DNA of 22,875 nucleotides from Betaproteobacteria bacterium. GTDB taxonomy: Bacteria; Pseudomonadota; Gammaproteobacteria; Burkholderiales; SG8-39. Of this stretch, positions 6,403-13,573 are shown piece by piece (the first letter of the stretch is position 1; each line of letters starts with the position of its first letter). The notes under the pieces were generated by a model. The model saw only the letters and a program-made list of their open reading frames with translations. It did no database searches and was not told where the DNA came from. Location: the NCBI GenBank assembly GCA_009693435.1, contig SHXF01000067.1, positions 1-22,875 of the forward strand, written 5' to 3'. A program made the position numbers and the translations under genes.

Positions 6403-7632
6403 ATGGCTAAACGCGGATTTACCACCACCACCCTTCATTCGGACCGCTCCAAACCGATCGAGCACGGTTCGGTACATAAACCCATCCACACCTCGGTCGC
6501 CTACGGTTATGCAGATGCACGCGATCTCGCCCGCGTCTTTCAGGGCGAATTGAGCGGCTACGCCTACGGCCGCCAAGGCACGCCAACGACTGCCGCGCTG
6601 GAGGACAAGATCACTGCCATGGAACAGGGCGGCGCCACCGCGGTGTTCGGCACCGGAATGGCCGCGATCGGTTCCACCCTCCTCTCCTTGCTGCGCGCGG
6701 GCGACCACGTGGTGTCCAGCACGTTTCTGTTCGGCAATACGAACAGCCTTTTTAACACCATAGCGGGGCTTGGGATCGCGGTCAGTCTGGTCGACGCGAC
6801 CGAGGCCGCCAACGTTGAAGCGGCGTTGCGGCCCGAGACCCGCCTGGTATTCGTCGAAACCATCGCCAATCCGCGCACCCAGGTCGCGGACCTGGAGGCC
6901 ATCGGCGGCTTGTGCAGGGCGCGCGGGCTCATCTATTTTGTCGACAACACGCTCACCACGCCGTATCTGTTTCTGCCAAGAGAAGTTGGTGCCAGTCTGG
7001 TGATCAACTCGCTGACCAAATACATCGGTGGCCACGGCAATGCGCTGGGCGGCGCGGTCACCGATACCGGGCTGTACGACTGGTCGGGGTTCCCGAACAT
7101 TCACGAAAACTACCGCAATGTCGCGCCGGCCAGACAGGGCATGTTGCAGATCCGCAAGAAAGGCCTGCGCGACATCGGCGCGTCGCTCTCTGCCGAATCG
7201 GCGCATCACATTGCCGTGGGCTCCGAGACGCTCGCCTTGCGTATGCAACGCACCTGCGCCAACGCCCAGGCTGTTGCAGAGTTCCTCGAGAACCATCCCA
7301 AAGTGCGGCAGGTTTACTATCCGGGGCTCGCAAGCCACCCGCAACACGCGCGCGCGAAAAAACTCTTTCGCGGCTCAAGCGGCCTGTTTTCGTTCGAACT
7401 CGCCGACGGGATCGACTGCTTCGATTTCCTCAACCGCCTGGAGATCGCCATCTCGTCCAGCAATCTGGGCGACACCCGCACACTGGCGATTCCGGTGGCG
7501 CATACGATCTATGCGGAAATGGGCCCCGCCCGACGCGCCAGCATGGGCATTGCGGAGTCGCTGATCCGCATCTCGACCGGAATCGAGGATCCCGAAGATC
7601 TGATCGCCGATTTCGGTCAGGCGCTTGGGTAG
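6403..7632 (+). CDS. Cystathionine gamma-synthase family PLP enzyme
   Basis: A 409-aa pyridoxal-phosphate enzyme of the Cys/Met metabolism family, which includes cystathionine gamma-synthase, O-acyl-homoserine sulfhydrylases and methionine gamma-lyases. The PLP lysine is Lys206 in NSLTKYIGGHGNALGG. Asp181 (FVDNTLTTPY) should bind the pyridine nitrogen. YAYGRQGTPT (53-62) supplies the phosphate-binding Tyr55/Arg57. FGTGMAAIGSTLLSLL and the C-terminal RISTGIEDPEDLIADF are also typical. Length is normal. The ATG at 6403 is preferred over an in-frame TTG at 6385, which lies only 2 nt after the terminator T-run; the ribosome site is weak (GAG 10 nt upstream). The exact reaction cannot be decided from sequence. 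The leader upstream suggests control by a metabolite of the sulfur pathway (inference). Confidence 0.9.
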   Translation: MAKRGFTTTTLHSDRSKPIEHGSVHKPIHTSVAYGYADARDLARVFQGELSGYAYGRQGTPTTAALEDKITAMEQGGATAVFGTGMAAIGSTLLSLLRAGDHVVSSTFLFGNTNSLFNTIAGLGIAVSLVDATEAANVEAALRPETRLVFVETIANPRTQVADLEAIGGLCRARGLIYFVDNTLTTPYLFLPREVGASLVINSLTKYIGGHGNALGGAVTDTGLYDWSGFPNIHENYRNVAPARQGMLQIRKKGLRDIGASLSAESAHHIAVGSETLALRMQRTCANAQAVAEFLENHPKVRQVYYPGLASHPQHARAKKLFRGSSGLFSFELADGIDCFDFLNRLEIAISSSNLGDTRTLAIPVAHTIYAEMGPARRASMGIAESLIRISTGIEDPEDLIADFGQALG

Positions 7633-7636
7633 TGCC

Positions 7637-7677
7637 GGACGGAGCACGCCGCGCATTTGCACGCGGCGCGCATGTCC
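7637..7677 (+). terminator. Strong GC-rich hairpin after the cystathionine gamma-synthase-family gene
   Basis: CGCCGCG (7647-7653) pairs with CGCGGCG (7662-7668), and an outer GGAC/GTCC pair (7637-7640/7674-7677) extends the structure. It begins 5 nt after the stop codon. There is no T-run, so it may stabilise the 3' end or act with Rho. The rest of the intergenic region (7678-8118) holds no convincing gene. Only a possible SDR C-terminal remnant at 7717-7770 on the minus strand is noted separately. Confidence 0.45.
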
Positions 7678-8118
7678 GCCGGGGGCAATTTCGTACTTGG
7701 CGACCGGACCCGCGGATCATTCCACCGGCGCACGCGTCACCATCGCGTGAATGCCCCCGTTCACGTCTACCGGCTATCATAGGCAGGTCGCAGGCAACAT
7801 GGCAGAACGCATAAACTTCCGACGGAGTCCAACCGGACATCGGCACCAGCCAGGCAATCATCTCGCTCGTGCGGGAATCATTTGGTTGCGGCCAAACGGG
7901 CGTGCTGGGAAATTCAAACCGCCTTTTACGCCATACGCGACTGCATCGCTGCACCGAGAAGCGGTGAATCGCGCGGTTTTGGGTAATAATTTCCCTCGCG
8001 CGCGTTCTTTCGGTCTCTGCGTCGATCCGTGGGGGCCGATTTCGACCCCTGGAGCGAAGTCATCGTCGCGCCGGTCTCAGCCAGCCCCGACGCTCCCTTT
8101 TATACAGGCGCGCGCACC

Positions 8119-9084
8119 TCACGCCAGGTAACCACGTTCCCGCCAGAAGCGCTCGGCTGCCGCATGTAAGGGCACGTCGATGGGTGTCTCCGGCATGTCG
8201 CGGCACATACGCTCCAACGGCAGCGGCCCGTCGCCCTGCCAGGGAATCAGATGCTTGCGCGCTTCCAGGGCGGCGCAGATTTGCGTTACCCGCGCGTCGG
8301 CCAGATCGGCGTGCACGAATATCGGCCAGCCGCTGAAGTCAATGGTGAGAATGTCCGCGGCAAGCCGGGGGAACACGCTTTTGCTCAACAACGCGCGGCG
8401 ATACCCCATCGCTTCCAGTTTGACCACCGTGGCTTCGGCCAGGGGTAGTAAAGTCATGCCGCAATCGAGCGCCTTGTCGCCCCAGACGTCGGCGGCTTCA
8501 TCGAAGATCGCGTCGATTTCACCGCGCGCCAGCGCCTCGAACTTGGGGCCGTCCGGCCAGGGCATCGGTCCTTCTTCGCGGATTTCGCCACCCCAGGAGC
8601 GCAATTCCGCCAGCGTAAAACCGGCGGCGGCGGCGATGTCATTGAGCATCACGTTCACGCCGTGATCGGAGATGCCGCGCACCGATACCTTCAGCGGGTA
8701 TCGACGCGTCGCGATTTCTTCAAATGTCTTGAGGCCGGTTTTCTTGTCAACCGCGAAAATGAACTGGTCCAGCGACGGAATCACCGCAAGCACCCGCACC
8801 GGCTGCGGGCTGGTATAAGGACCCATGCCGCGATACGCCAGGGTCAATAGCGTGGACGGGTTGACGATGGCGAGATCGGCGCTGCGATCGATCACGGCAT
8901 CTATCCCCTCCAGCGTGCCCGAGCCGAAAAGGCTCAGCGCCCAATCGGACTGGCGTCCCTGGGACTTCAGCAGGACCTTGGCCTGCCTCACGCTCCAGTC
9001 GTAGCCGACCAGTTCGGATGCGATTTCAAGCACGATCTTCGAACGCGTGGTGATGGGATTGGCCCAGGACGTCGGTTGCGCCAT
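8119..9084 (-). CDS. TAXI-family solute-binding protein without a signal peptide
   Basis: A 321-aa protein resembling TAXI-type TRAP transporter binding subunits: IVLEIASELVGYDW near the N-terminus, a following RSADLAIVNPSTLL, SVRGISDHGVNVMLNDIAAAAG, and GEIDAIFDEAADVW, in the order seen in that fold. The ATG at 9084 has GAGGAG 7 nt upstream. In-frame sequence up to 9189 adds 35 residues but no hydrophobic segment. Neither start therefore gives a signal peptide, odd for a periplasmic binding protein; the protein may be cytoplasmic and act as a sensor or enzyme. No TRAP membrane subunit is nearby. The family call rests on motif resemblance only, and an NMT1/ABC-type substrate-binding relative is the alternative. 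Confidence 0.65.
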   Translation of the reverse strand: MAQPTSWANPITTRSKIVLEIASELVGYDWSVRQAKVLLKSQGRQSDWALSLFGSGTLEGIDAVIDRSADLAIVNPSTLLTLAYRGMGPYTSPQPVRVLAVIPSLDQFIFAVDKKTGLKTFEEIATRRYPLKVSVRGISDHGVNVMLNDIAAAAGFTLAELRSWGGEIREEGPMPWPDGPKFEALARGEIDAIFDEAADVWGDKALDCGMTLLPLAEATVVKLEAMGYRRALLSKSVFPRLAADILTIDFSGWPIFVHADLADARVTQICAALEARKHLIPWQGDGPLPLERMCRDMPETPIDVPLHAAAERFWRERGYLA

Positions 9085-9388
9085 CTGACAACTCCTCTGT
9101 TTGTGGAAAATTCTCTCTTGGGTGACACAAGGCACTGCCTTTGCAGTTTCCGCCCGGTGTCGGTTGTCGGTGCGCGTTGCGAACTCCAACGTCCATCTTG
9201 CGCGACTCAGTGTTGGGCATCGCTACGCTCAGCCCAGCCTTCCTGCTGGCGCCCGATAAAACAGGCGACGAGACCGGTATCTTAACGATACTGTTCGACG
9301 CTGCAACGCGTTGTCGAACTATTGCATTACAGGTGGAGTCTCAGCGTTACCCGTACACGCGTGACAAACCTGTCGTCGTTCGTCCTGA

Positions 9389-9598
9389 GCCTGTCGAAGG
9401 AAGCCTGTCGAAGGAAGCCTGTCGAAGGAAGCCTGTCGAAGGAAGCCTGTCGAAGGAAGCCTGTCGAAGGAAGCCTGTCGAAGGAAGCCTGTCGAAGGAA
9501 GCCTTTCGAAGGAAGCCTTTCGAAGGAAGCCTTTCGAAGGACGTCTGTCGAAGGACGTCTGTCGAAGGACGTCTGTCGAAGGACGTCTGTCGAAAGAC
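9389..9598. repeat. 14-bp minisatellite, 15 tandem units in three blocks
   Basis: Fifteen head-to-tail 14-bp units fill this stretch. Units 1-8 (9389-9500) read gcctgtcgaaggaa. Units 9-11 (9501-9542) carry gcctttcgaagga. Units 12-15 (9543-9598) read gtctgtcgaaggac, the last with one change. The first unit is joined to cgttcgtcctga (9377-9388), which together resemble a dispersed element (cgtcctgagcctgtcgaagg) common between genes in many proteobacteria, so the array looks like local amplification of its 3' half. Because 3 x 14 = 42, it is open in several frames on both strands, but these frames are not genes. The surrounding 9085-9783 region, between two divergent genes, holds nothing else that I recognise. 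Confidence 0.95.
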
Positions 9599-9783
9599 GA
9601 CATCCTTACCCCGAGACGTGTCTTCCATTCCGTAACCATCAACATTTGACGATGCGAGTCGCGCATGGCTCAATCACCTGCCTGTGGCGGACAACGGGCG
9701 CAGACCGCGCGAATCGTGCCTGCGGTTCGCCATGACGGGCCCGGGCACCCCAGGTCAACTGCGTTCCATGCACGGAAGAAAAG

Positions 9784-10803
9784 ATGCATATCGCTTGCAA
9801 CGCCGGCGCAAAAAACAAGACCCGAGGTCGGCGATCTCGCCTCTCGCTCCTTGCCTCTGCAATCCTGCTCCCGTTCATTTCTTCCGGGCCCGTCAACGCG
9901 CAGGCCCCGTACCCCTCCAAACCGGTGACGCTGGTGCTGGCGACGGCGACCGGCGGACTGGCCGATGCGGCGGCGCGGGTGATGCAGCCGATGCTCGCGG
10001 AACGCCTGGGGCAGCCTGTCATCATCGAAAACCGCGCGGGTGCGGCCGGGGTGATAGGCGCCACCAGCGTCGCGAGAGCGGCGCCCGATGGCCAGACCGT
10101 CCTCCTCAATCTCGAAATGCACGTCATCAACCAGGTGATGACCGCCAAGCCGCCCTACGACGTGAGGCGCGACTTTGCCCCGGTCTCGTTGCTGGCGCGC
10201 ATCCCCAACATGATCGCAGTGCCCGCCGCGCTCAAGGTGGCGGACATGCGTGAATTCATCGCCTACGCGAAAGCCCGCCCGGGGAAACTGAATTTCGGCA
10301 CGCCGGGACGCTCCACCAGTGTGTTTCTGCTGAGCGAGGAGTTCAAGGTCCGCACCGGCGTGCAGATGACGCATGTGCCGTACAAGGGCGGGCCGCAAGT
10401 CATCCAGGCGCTGATGACAGACGAGATCCAGTTCGGAATACTGTCCCTGCCGCCGTTCCGCTCCGCAATCCAGGCCGGCACCATCACGCCGATTGCCGTT
10501 ACCGGCGACAAGCGGCTTGCCGACATGCCCGGCGTTCCGACCATGATCGAGGCCGGCTACCCGGGCTTCATCTCCTACAGCTGGATCGGCATGTTCGTCC
10601 CGGCCGGGACGCCTGTGCCGGTGATCAGGCGGCTGCACGCCGATTTCGTCGCCGTCATGGCCGATCCGACGGTGCGCAGCCGGCTCATCAGGAGCGGATT
10701 CGAGCCGGTCGCCTCCAGCCCCGAAGAACTCGGTGCGCTGGTGGAGAGCGAGTACGCCCATTGGAGCAAAGTCATCCGGGACGCCGGCATTGCCGTTGAA
10801 TAG
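9784..10803 (+). CDS. Bug/TctC-family receptor (third copy, orphan)
   Basis: A 339-aa Bug-family periplasmic binding protein. A basic N-terminus and hydrophobic core (about residues 20-39, LSLLASAILLPFISSG) end at PVNAQA, a Sec signal. Family motifs are LATATGGLADAAARVMQP, ENRAGAAGVIG with APDGQT, and HVPYKGGPQVIQALM. The C-terminus WSKVIRDAGIAVE closely resembles that of the receptor at 259-1299. The start ATG has GGAAGAAAAG directly upstream. It stands alone: the 14-bp repeat array is upstream and a convergent toxin-antitoxin operon is downstream. The ligand is unknown. Confidence 0.9.
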   Translation: MHIACNAGAKNKTRGRRSRLSLLASAILLPFISSGPVNAQAPYPSKPVTLVLATATGGLADAAARVMQPMLAERLGQPVIIENRAGAAGVIGATSVARAAPDGQTVLLNLEMHVINQVMTAKPPYDVRRDFAPVSLLARIPNMIAVPAALKVADMREFIAYAKARPGKLNFGTPGRSTSVFLLSEEFKVRTGVQMTHVPYKGGPQVIQALMTDEIQFGILSLPPFRSAIQAGTITPIAVTGDKRLADMPGVPTMIEAGYPGFISYSWIGMFVPAGTPVPVIRRLHADFVAVMADPTVRSRLIRSGFEPVASSPEELGALVESEYAHWSKVIRDAGIAVE

Positions 10804-10819
10804 GCCTAGCGTCCCCGCG

Positions 10820-10849
10820 TCCTTGTCCCCTGCCTCCTTGTCCCCTGCA
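10820..10849. repeat. 15-bp direct repeat, two copies
   Basis: tccttgtcccctgcc (10820-10834) is followed directly by the same sequence with one terminal change (10835-10849). It lies between the Bug receptor and the convergent ChpB gene. Confidence 0.8.
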
Positions 10850-10912
10850 TCTGCCCGAAGCAACCAGCGTTCAGCCCGAACGGTTCAGTCCGCGTTTTTC
10901 AGCCGGTATGCG

Positions 10913-11254
10913 TCACTCGAACAATGTCGACAATCTCGCAAGGGCATCTTCGACGACTTCCCGCGGCGCACGCTCGATTTTTCTTGCCTTGCGCGCGTTC
11001 AGATCCATCATCCGGATCTTGTTCATCAGCGCCACGCCCTGCGTCTTGCAGCCCGTGCCCATCAGGGATACGGCGAAGCCAGCGAAACGCGCGTGGTCTC
11101 CACCCTGGGTGATCGGCGCCACAAGCACGTCGCCAAGCCGATTGAATGCGCTGCTGGTAAGAACCAGTGCCGGGCGCGATTCACCCCGCATTTCGTGGCC
11201 AATCACCGGTTCGAGGTTGACGCGAACAATGTCGCCTCGCTCGAATACGGCCAT
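10913..11254 (-). CDS. chpB: ChpB-type (MazF/PemK family) endoribonuclease toxin
   Basis: A 113-aa toxin closely matching ChpB, an mRNA interferase of the MazF family that cuts single-stranded RNA at specific short sequences. Characteristic blocks are FERGDIVRVNLEPVIGHEMRG, RPALVLTSSAFN, VAPITQGGDHARFAGFAV, and KIRMMDLNARKARKIE. The RPALVL and APITQGG strands carry the conserved RNA-binding and catalytic region. It ends EDALARLSTLFE, as in ChpB. Its ATG overlaps the stop of the antitoxin gene by 1 nt (TGATG), so the two are translationally coupled. Confidence 0.93.
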   Translation of the reverse strand: MAVFERGDIVRVNLEPVIGHEMRGESRPALVLTSSAFNRLGDVLVAPITQGGDHARFAGFAVSLMGTGCKTQGVALMNKIRMMDLNARKARKIERAPREVVEDALARLSTLFE

Positions 11255-11505
11255 CACCAGACCTCTTGACCGGCCGGACGCGAACGCTCCCACAAGGCGA
11301 GATCCCGTGGCGGTGCGGCCCTGGAATCGCACTGCGCGAGCAACTGCTTCAGGCTGTACTTGCGTTTTGGTGCGAGCGTGATGGTGCCGTCGGGCCCGGA
11401 ACGCATGATCATGGCCTGGCCTGCCTTGAGGCCGAGGTCCTTGAGTATCGCGGGTGGAAAGGCGAGCACGGTGCTGTTGCCGTACTTGCGGAGCACTACT
11501 TCCAT
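11254..11505 (-). CDS. chpS: ChpS-type (MazE-like) antitoxin
   Basis: An 83-aa antitoxin with an N-terminal AbrB/MazE-type swapped-hairpin DNA-binding domain (VLRKYGNSTVLAFPPAIL, then LGLKAGQAM) and a C-terminal toxin-binding tail. The tail motif YSLKQLLAQCD and the ending RPAGQEVW are those of ChpS. The ATG at 11505 is preferred to one two codons upstream (11511): AGGAGG lies 7 nt before 11505 but only 1 nt before 11511, and the resulting 83 residues equal the usual ChpS length. It should bind ChpB and repress its own promoter through the operators just upstream. Confidence 0.93.
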   Translation of the reverse strand: MEVVLRKYGNSTVLAFPPAILKDLGLKAGQAMIMRSGPDGTITLAPKRKYSLKQLLAQCDSRAAPPRDLALWERSRPAGQEVW

Positions 11506-11525
11506 GGTCATGCCTCCTGTTGTCT

Positions 11526-11579
11526 AACAACGTTGAACATTGTAGGAGTGTGCCGGATTGCCGTCAAACAACGTTGAAC
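11526..11579 (-). promoter_or_regulatory. chpSB promoter bracketed by two identical 13-bp operators
   Basis: Read on the minus strand, TTGACG (11562-11567), exactly 17 bp, then TACAAT (11539-11544) form a near-consensus sigma-70 promoter. The 13-bp sequence AACAACGTTGAAC (plus-strand reading), with the 8-bp palindrome CAACGTTG at its centre, occurs twice: at 11526-11538, abutting the -10 on its downstream side, and at 11567-11579, abutting the -35 on its upstream side. The copies are 41 bp apart, about four helical turns, so two antitoxin dimers or a toxin-antitoxin bridge could sit on one DNA face. That binding role is inferred. Confidence 0.75.
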
Positions 11580-11719
11580 GGTCTGACGTCGAACGATCTT
11601 GCGGGAGGGATGGCGCCTCGCAGGGGCTGAAACCTGTCCGCGCCGGCGAGGCGCGTCCGGATTTGCGCAACCGCGCCCGTGGCCGATCTCGCGATTCCAA
11701 TCGGCATGCGGCGGGCCGC

Positions 11720-12172
11720 CTAGATCACCCGCCAGATCGAGACCGCGCACCACAGACCCAGCGCGACGAAGGCTGCCGTCGGGACATAGACCAGCCAGAG
11801 CTGCTGTTGCCGTTTCATTTTCCGCCTCGCCTCGGCTTCAGCGAGCATCAGCAATTCAATGCGACGGGCCACTTGTCCTGGATCGACCGTGGTCCGGGGG
11901 ATGGGCGAGGGCGCGCTCCCGGCTTGGGGTGCAGCCGCTGCTGCGAGGGTTGCCCTGCCGCCCGCCGGTACATCATGCGGCTTCGGCCGGGGAACCGGCG
12001 CAGGTGGTGCTGCGGATTCAGCGGGCCTGGAGGCGCCCTGGCGCGGTGCTTGCGCGCGCGCGGCGACTTCCTGGCGCGCAGCCGCTATCAGCGCAGCTTC
12101 TCTTGCGGCTTTCTTGTCGTGCTTGTTTGTCACGTTTGTTTGTCGTGTTTGTTTGTCGTGCTTGTTTGTCAC
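11720..12172 (-). CDS. Small single-pass membrane protein of unknown function
   Basis: A predicted 150-aa protein with no family that I recognise. The first 20 residues (TNKHDKQTRQTNVTNKHDK) are encoded by a 13-bp minisatellite. An Ala/Arg/Pro-rich, probably disordered part follows (about 20-95), then a helical, charged stretch (QVARRIELLMLAEAEARRKMKR), then one transmembrane helix (LWLVYVPTAAFVALGLWCAV) and a short basic end. A soluble N-terminus with a C-terminal anchor is implied. No ATG is available: the first possible start is a GTG at 12172, inside the repeats, with no clear ribosome site. Codon bias and the well-formed C-terminal helix argue that it is real, but the true N-terminus is uncertain. 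Confidence 0.5.
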   Translation of the reverse strand: MTNKHDKQTRQTNVTNKHDKKAAREAALIAAARQEVAARAQAPRQGASRPAESAAPPAPVPRPKPHDVPAGGRATLAAAAAPQAGSAPSPIPRTTVDPGQVARRIELLMLAEAEARRKMKRQQQLWLVYVPTAAFVALGLWCAVSIWRVI

Positions 12173-12198
12173 GCTTGTTCGTCACGCTTGTTCGTCAC
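12108..12198. repeat. 13-bp minisatellite at the start of the small membrane-protein gene
   Basis: Seven tandem 13-bp units, the first more divergent (12108-12120), the others gcttgtttgtcac or close variants (gtttgtttgtcgt twice, gcttgttcgtcac twice), ending at 12198. Thirteen is not a multiple of three, so each gain or loss of a unit changes which frame enters the downstream (minus-strand) coding region. Confidence 0.9.
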
Positions 12199-12329
12199 GA
12201 TCAGGGCATGATCGCGTGCCGCGAATTGTAAGATAGCGTCTGCCGCTTGCGCAGCCAGCGCAGTGAACAACGGCTCCGAAAAAACAAGCCGCCCCGCAGC
12301 TTTCGGGGCCGGCGCAACGAAATGACAAG

Positions 12330-13403
12330 ATGAAGACCCACCCGATCACCCTGCTGTTCGAAGACGGACGATCCCGGCGCATCGAGGCGGGAGAAGCCGA
12401 GACCGTTTATGCCGCGGCGCTGAGACACCGCATTCGCCTGGTGACCGACTGCCTGGAAGGTGCGTGCGCCACCTGCAAGGCGCGCTGCACGCGCGGCGAC
12501 TTTGTGCTGCGCGATTACAGCGACGAAGCGCTCTCCGCCGACGAGGCGAAGCAGGGCTATACGCTCACCTGCCAGATGCTGCCGCGCAGTGAATGCGTGG
12601 TGGAACTGCCCTACGGCTCCGGCCGCGTCGTGCTGGACGAAGAACCGGCCGAGCACGGCGGTGTGGTCGCGGCGGTGGAACGGGTGTCCTCGACAGTGGT
12701 GCGGCTCGATATCGAAACAGGCACTGAATCGGCGGCGGAAGGCAGCCGCCCCGCCTTCCTGCCGGGGCAGTACGTTCACATCCGGATACCTGGCACGACA
12801 GCCTGGCGCAGCTATTCCTTTGCCAATCCGGCGGCGCAGCCGGGACCGCTGCGCTTTTACATCAAGTTGCTGGAGGGTGGGGTAATGAGCGAGTACGCGC
12901 GCGACAGGGCAAGAGCCGGCGACGCCATCCGCCTGGATGGGCCTTATGGCCACTTTTACCTGCGCGAGCCGCGCCGGCCCATCCTGATGGTGGCGGGCGG
13001 CACCGGGCTCGCGCCCATGCTGTCGATGCTGGACGAACTCGCCAAGCAAGGTGGCAGCGATCAGCCGAGCGACCCGAGCCACCCGATCCACCCGATCCAC
13101 CCCATCCACCTCTTGTACGGCGCGAATGCGCCGGATGAATTCTTTGCCCAGGCGCAGCTGGCCGCCTATGCGCAGCGCGGGCTGCGATTTACCCATGAAC
13201 TGGTCGCGCTGCATGGCGATGGCGCATGGCGTGGCGCGAGCGGCCACGTCACCGAACACCTGCGTCCCGGGCTGATCCATGGCGGCGACTGCGACGCCTA
13301 TCTGTGCGGTCCGCCGGTGATGATAGAAGCAGCCCAGGCGTGGCTGCAGGCCGCCGGGCTCGCCGCGCAATCCATTCATGCCGAACGCTTCGTTGCTTCG
13401 TAG
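12330..13403 (+). CDS. [2Fe-2S] ferredoxin-NAD(P)H reductase, BenC-like oxygenase electron-transfer component
   Basis: A 357-aa three-domain electron-transfer flavoprotein that would carry electrons from NADH to a ring-hydroxylating oxygenase. The N-terminal plant-type ferredoxin has Cys41, Cys46, Cys49 and Cys81 (DCLEGACATC ... TLTC) as iron-sulfur ligands. The FAD domain has RSYSFANP at 160-167. The NAD domain has VAGGTGLAPML (221-231) and LCGPPVMIEAA near the C-terminus. The order ferredoxin-FAD-NAD matches BenC/AntC-type reductases. A low-complexity insert, GGSDQPSDPSHPIHPIHPIH (241-260), falls in a loop after the first NAD-domain helix and is encoded by a 9-bp repeat. No oxygenase subunit gene is adjacent, so the partner is unknown. 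The ATG at 12330 gives a normal family N-terminus; the ribosome site is weak. It is convergent with rng. Confidence 0.88.
   Translation: MKTHPITLLFEDGRSRRIEAGEAETVYAAALRHRIRLVTDCLEGACATCKARCTRGDFVLRDYSDEALSADEAKQGYTLTCQMLPRSECVVELPYGSGRVVLDEEPAEHGGVVAAVERVSSTVVRLDIETGTESAAEGSRPAFLPGQYVHIRIPGTTAWRSYSFANPAAQPGPLRFYIKLLEGGVMSEYARDRARAGDAIRLDGPYGHFYLREPRRPILMVAGGTGLAPMLSMLDELAKQGGSDQPSDPSHPIHPIHPIHLLYGANAPDEFFAQAQLAAYAQRGLRFTHELVALHGDGAWRGASGHVTEHLRPGLIHGGDCDAYLCGPPVMIEAAQAWLQAAGLAAQSIHAERFVAS
13071..13109. repeat. 9-bp repeat within the reductase gene (His-Pro-Ile tract)
   Basis: A tandem cacccgatc-type unit (gacccgagc, cacccgatc, cacccgatc, caccccatc, cac) encodes the alternating SHPIHPIHPIH segment. 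Copy-number changes would keep the frame and only alter a surface loop. Confidence 0.85.
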
Positions 13404-13434
13404 CGACCCGCTATTCCGATGCAGGACCATGTAG

Positions 13435-13451
13435 CGTGCGCCACGCGCACG
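13435..13451. terminator. Short perfect hairpin between the convergent reductase and rng genes
   Basis: CGTGCGC (13435-13441) and GCGCACG (13445-13451) pair perfectly around a 3-nt loop. It is the strongest dyad in the 170-bp convergent gap. It lacks a T-run, and its flanks (gtagcgtgcgccacgcgcac) resemble a dispersed repeat, so its role as a terminator is uncertain. Confidence 0.35.
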
Positions 13452-13573
13452 AACCGGCGTGTGATCGTGCGCACTGCGCACTCTACTCGTCACCGGCAAC
13501 CAGTCATGAATACATGGCGTGCGCCGTGTGCGCGATACGCGCCGACAACCCGAAACGCAAGCCCGTTACACCG

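Noticed and set aside
7751..8131. 126-codon plus-strand frame in the intergenic region
   Set aside because: There is no ribosome site, its amino acid make-up looks random, and it runs into the convergent TAXI gene.
9141..9735. Open frames over the 14-bp array with repeating SLSKEACRRKPVEG or RQASFDRLPSTGFL peptides
   Set aside because: A 14-bp repeat without stops is open in every third unit on both strands. The repeats explain these frames, and there is no start context or protein family.
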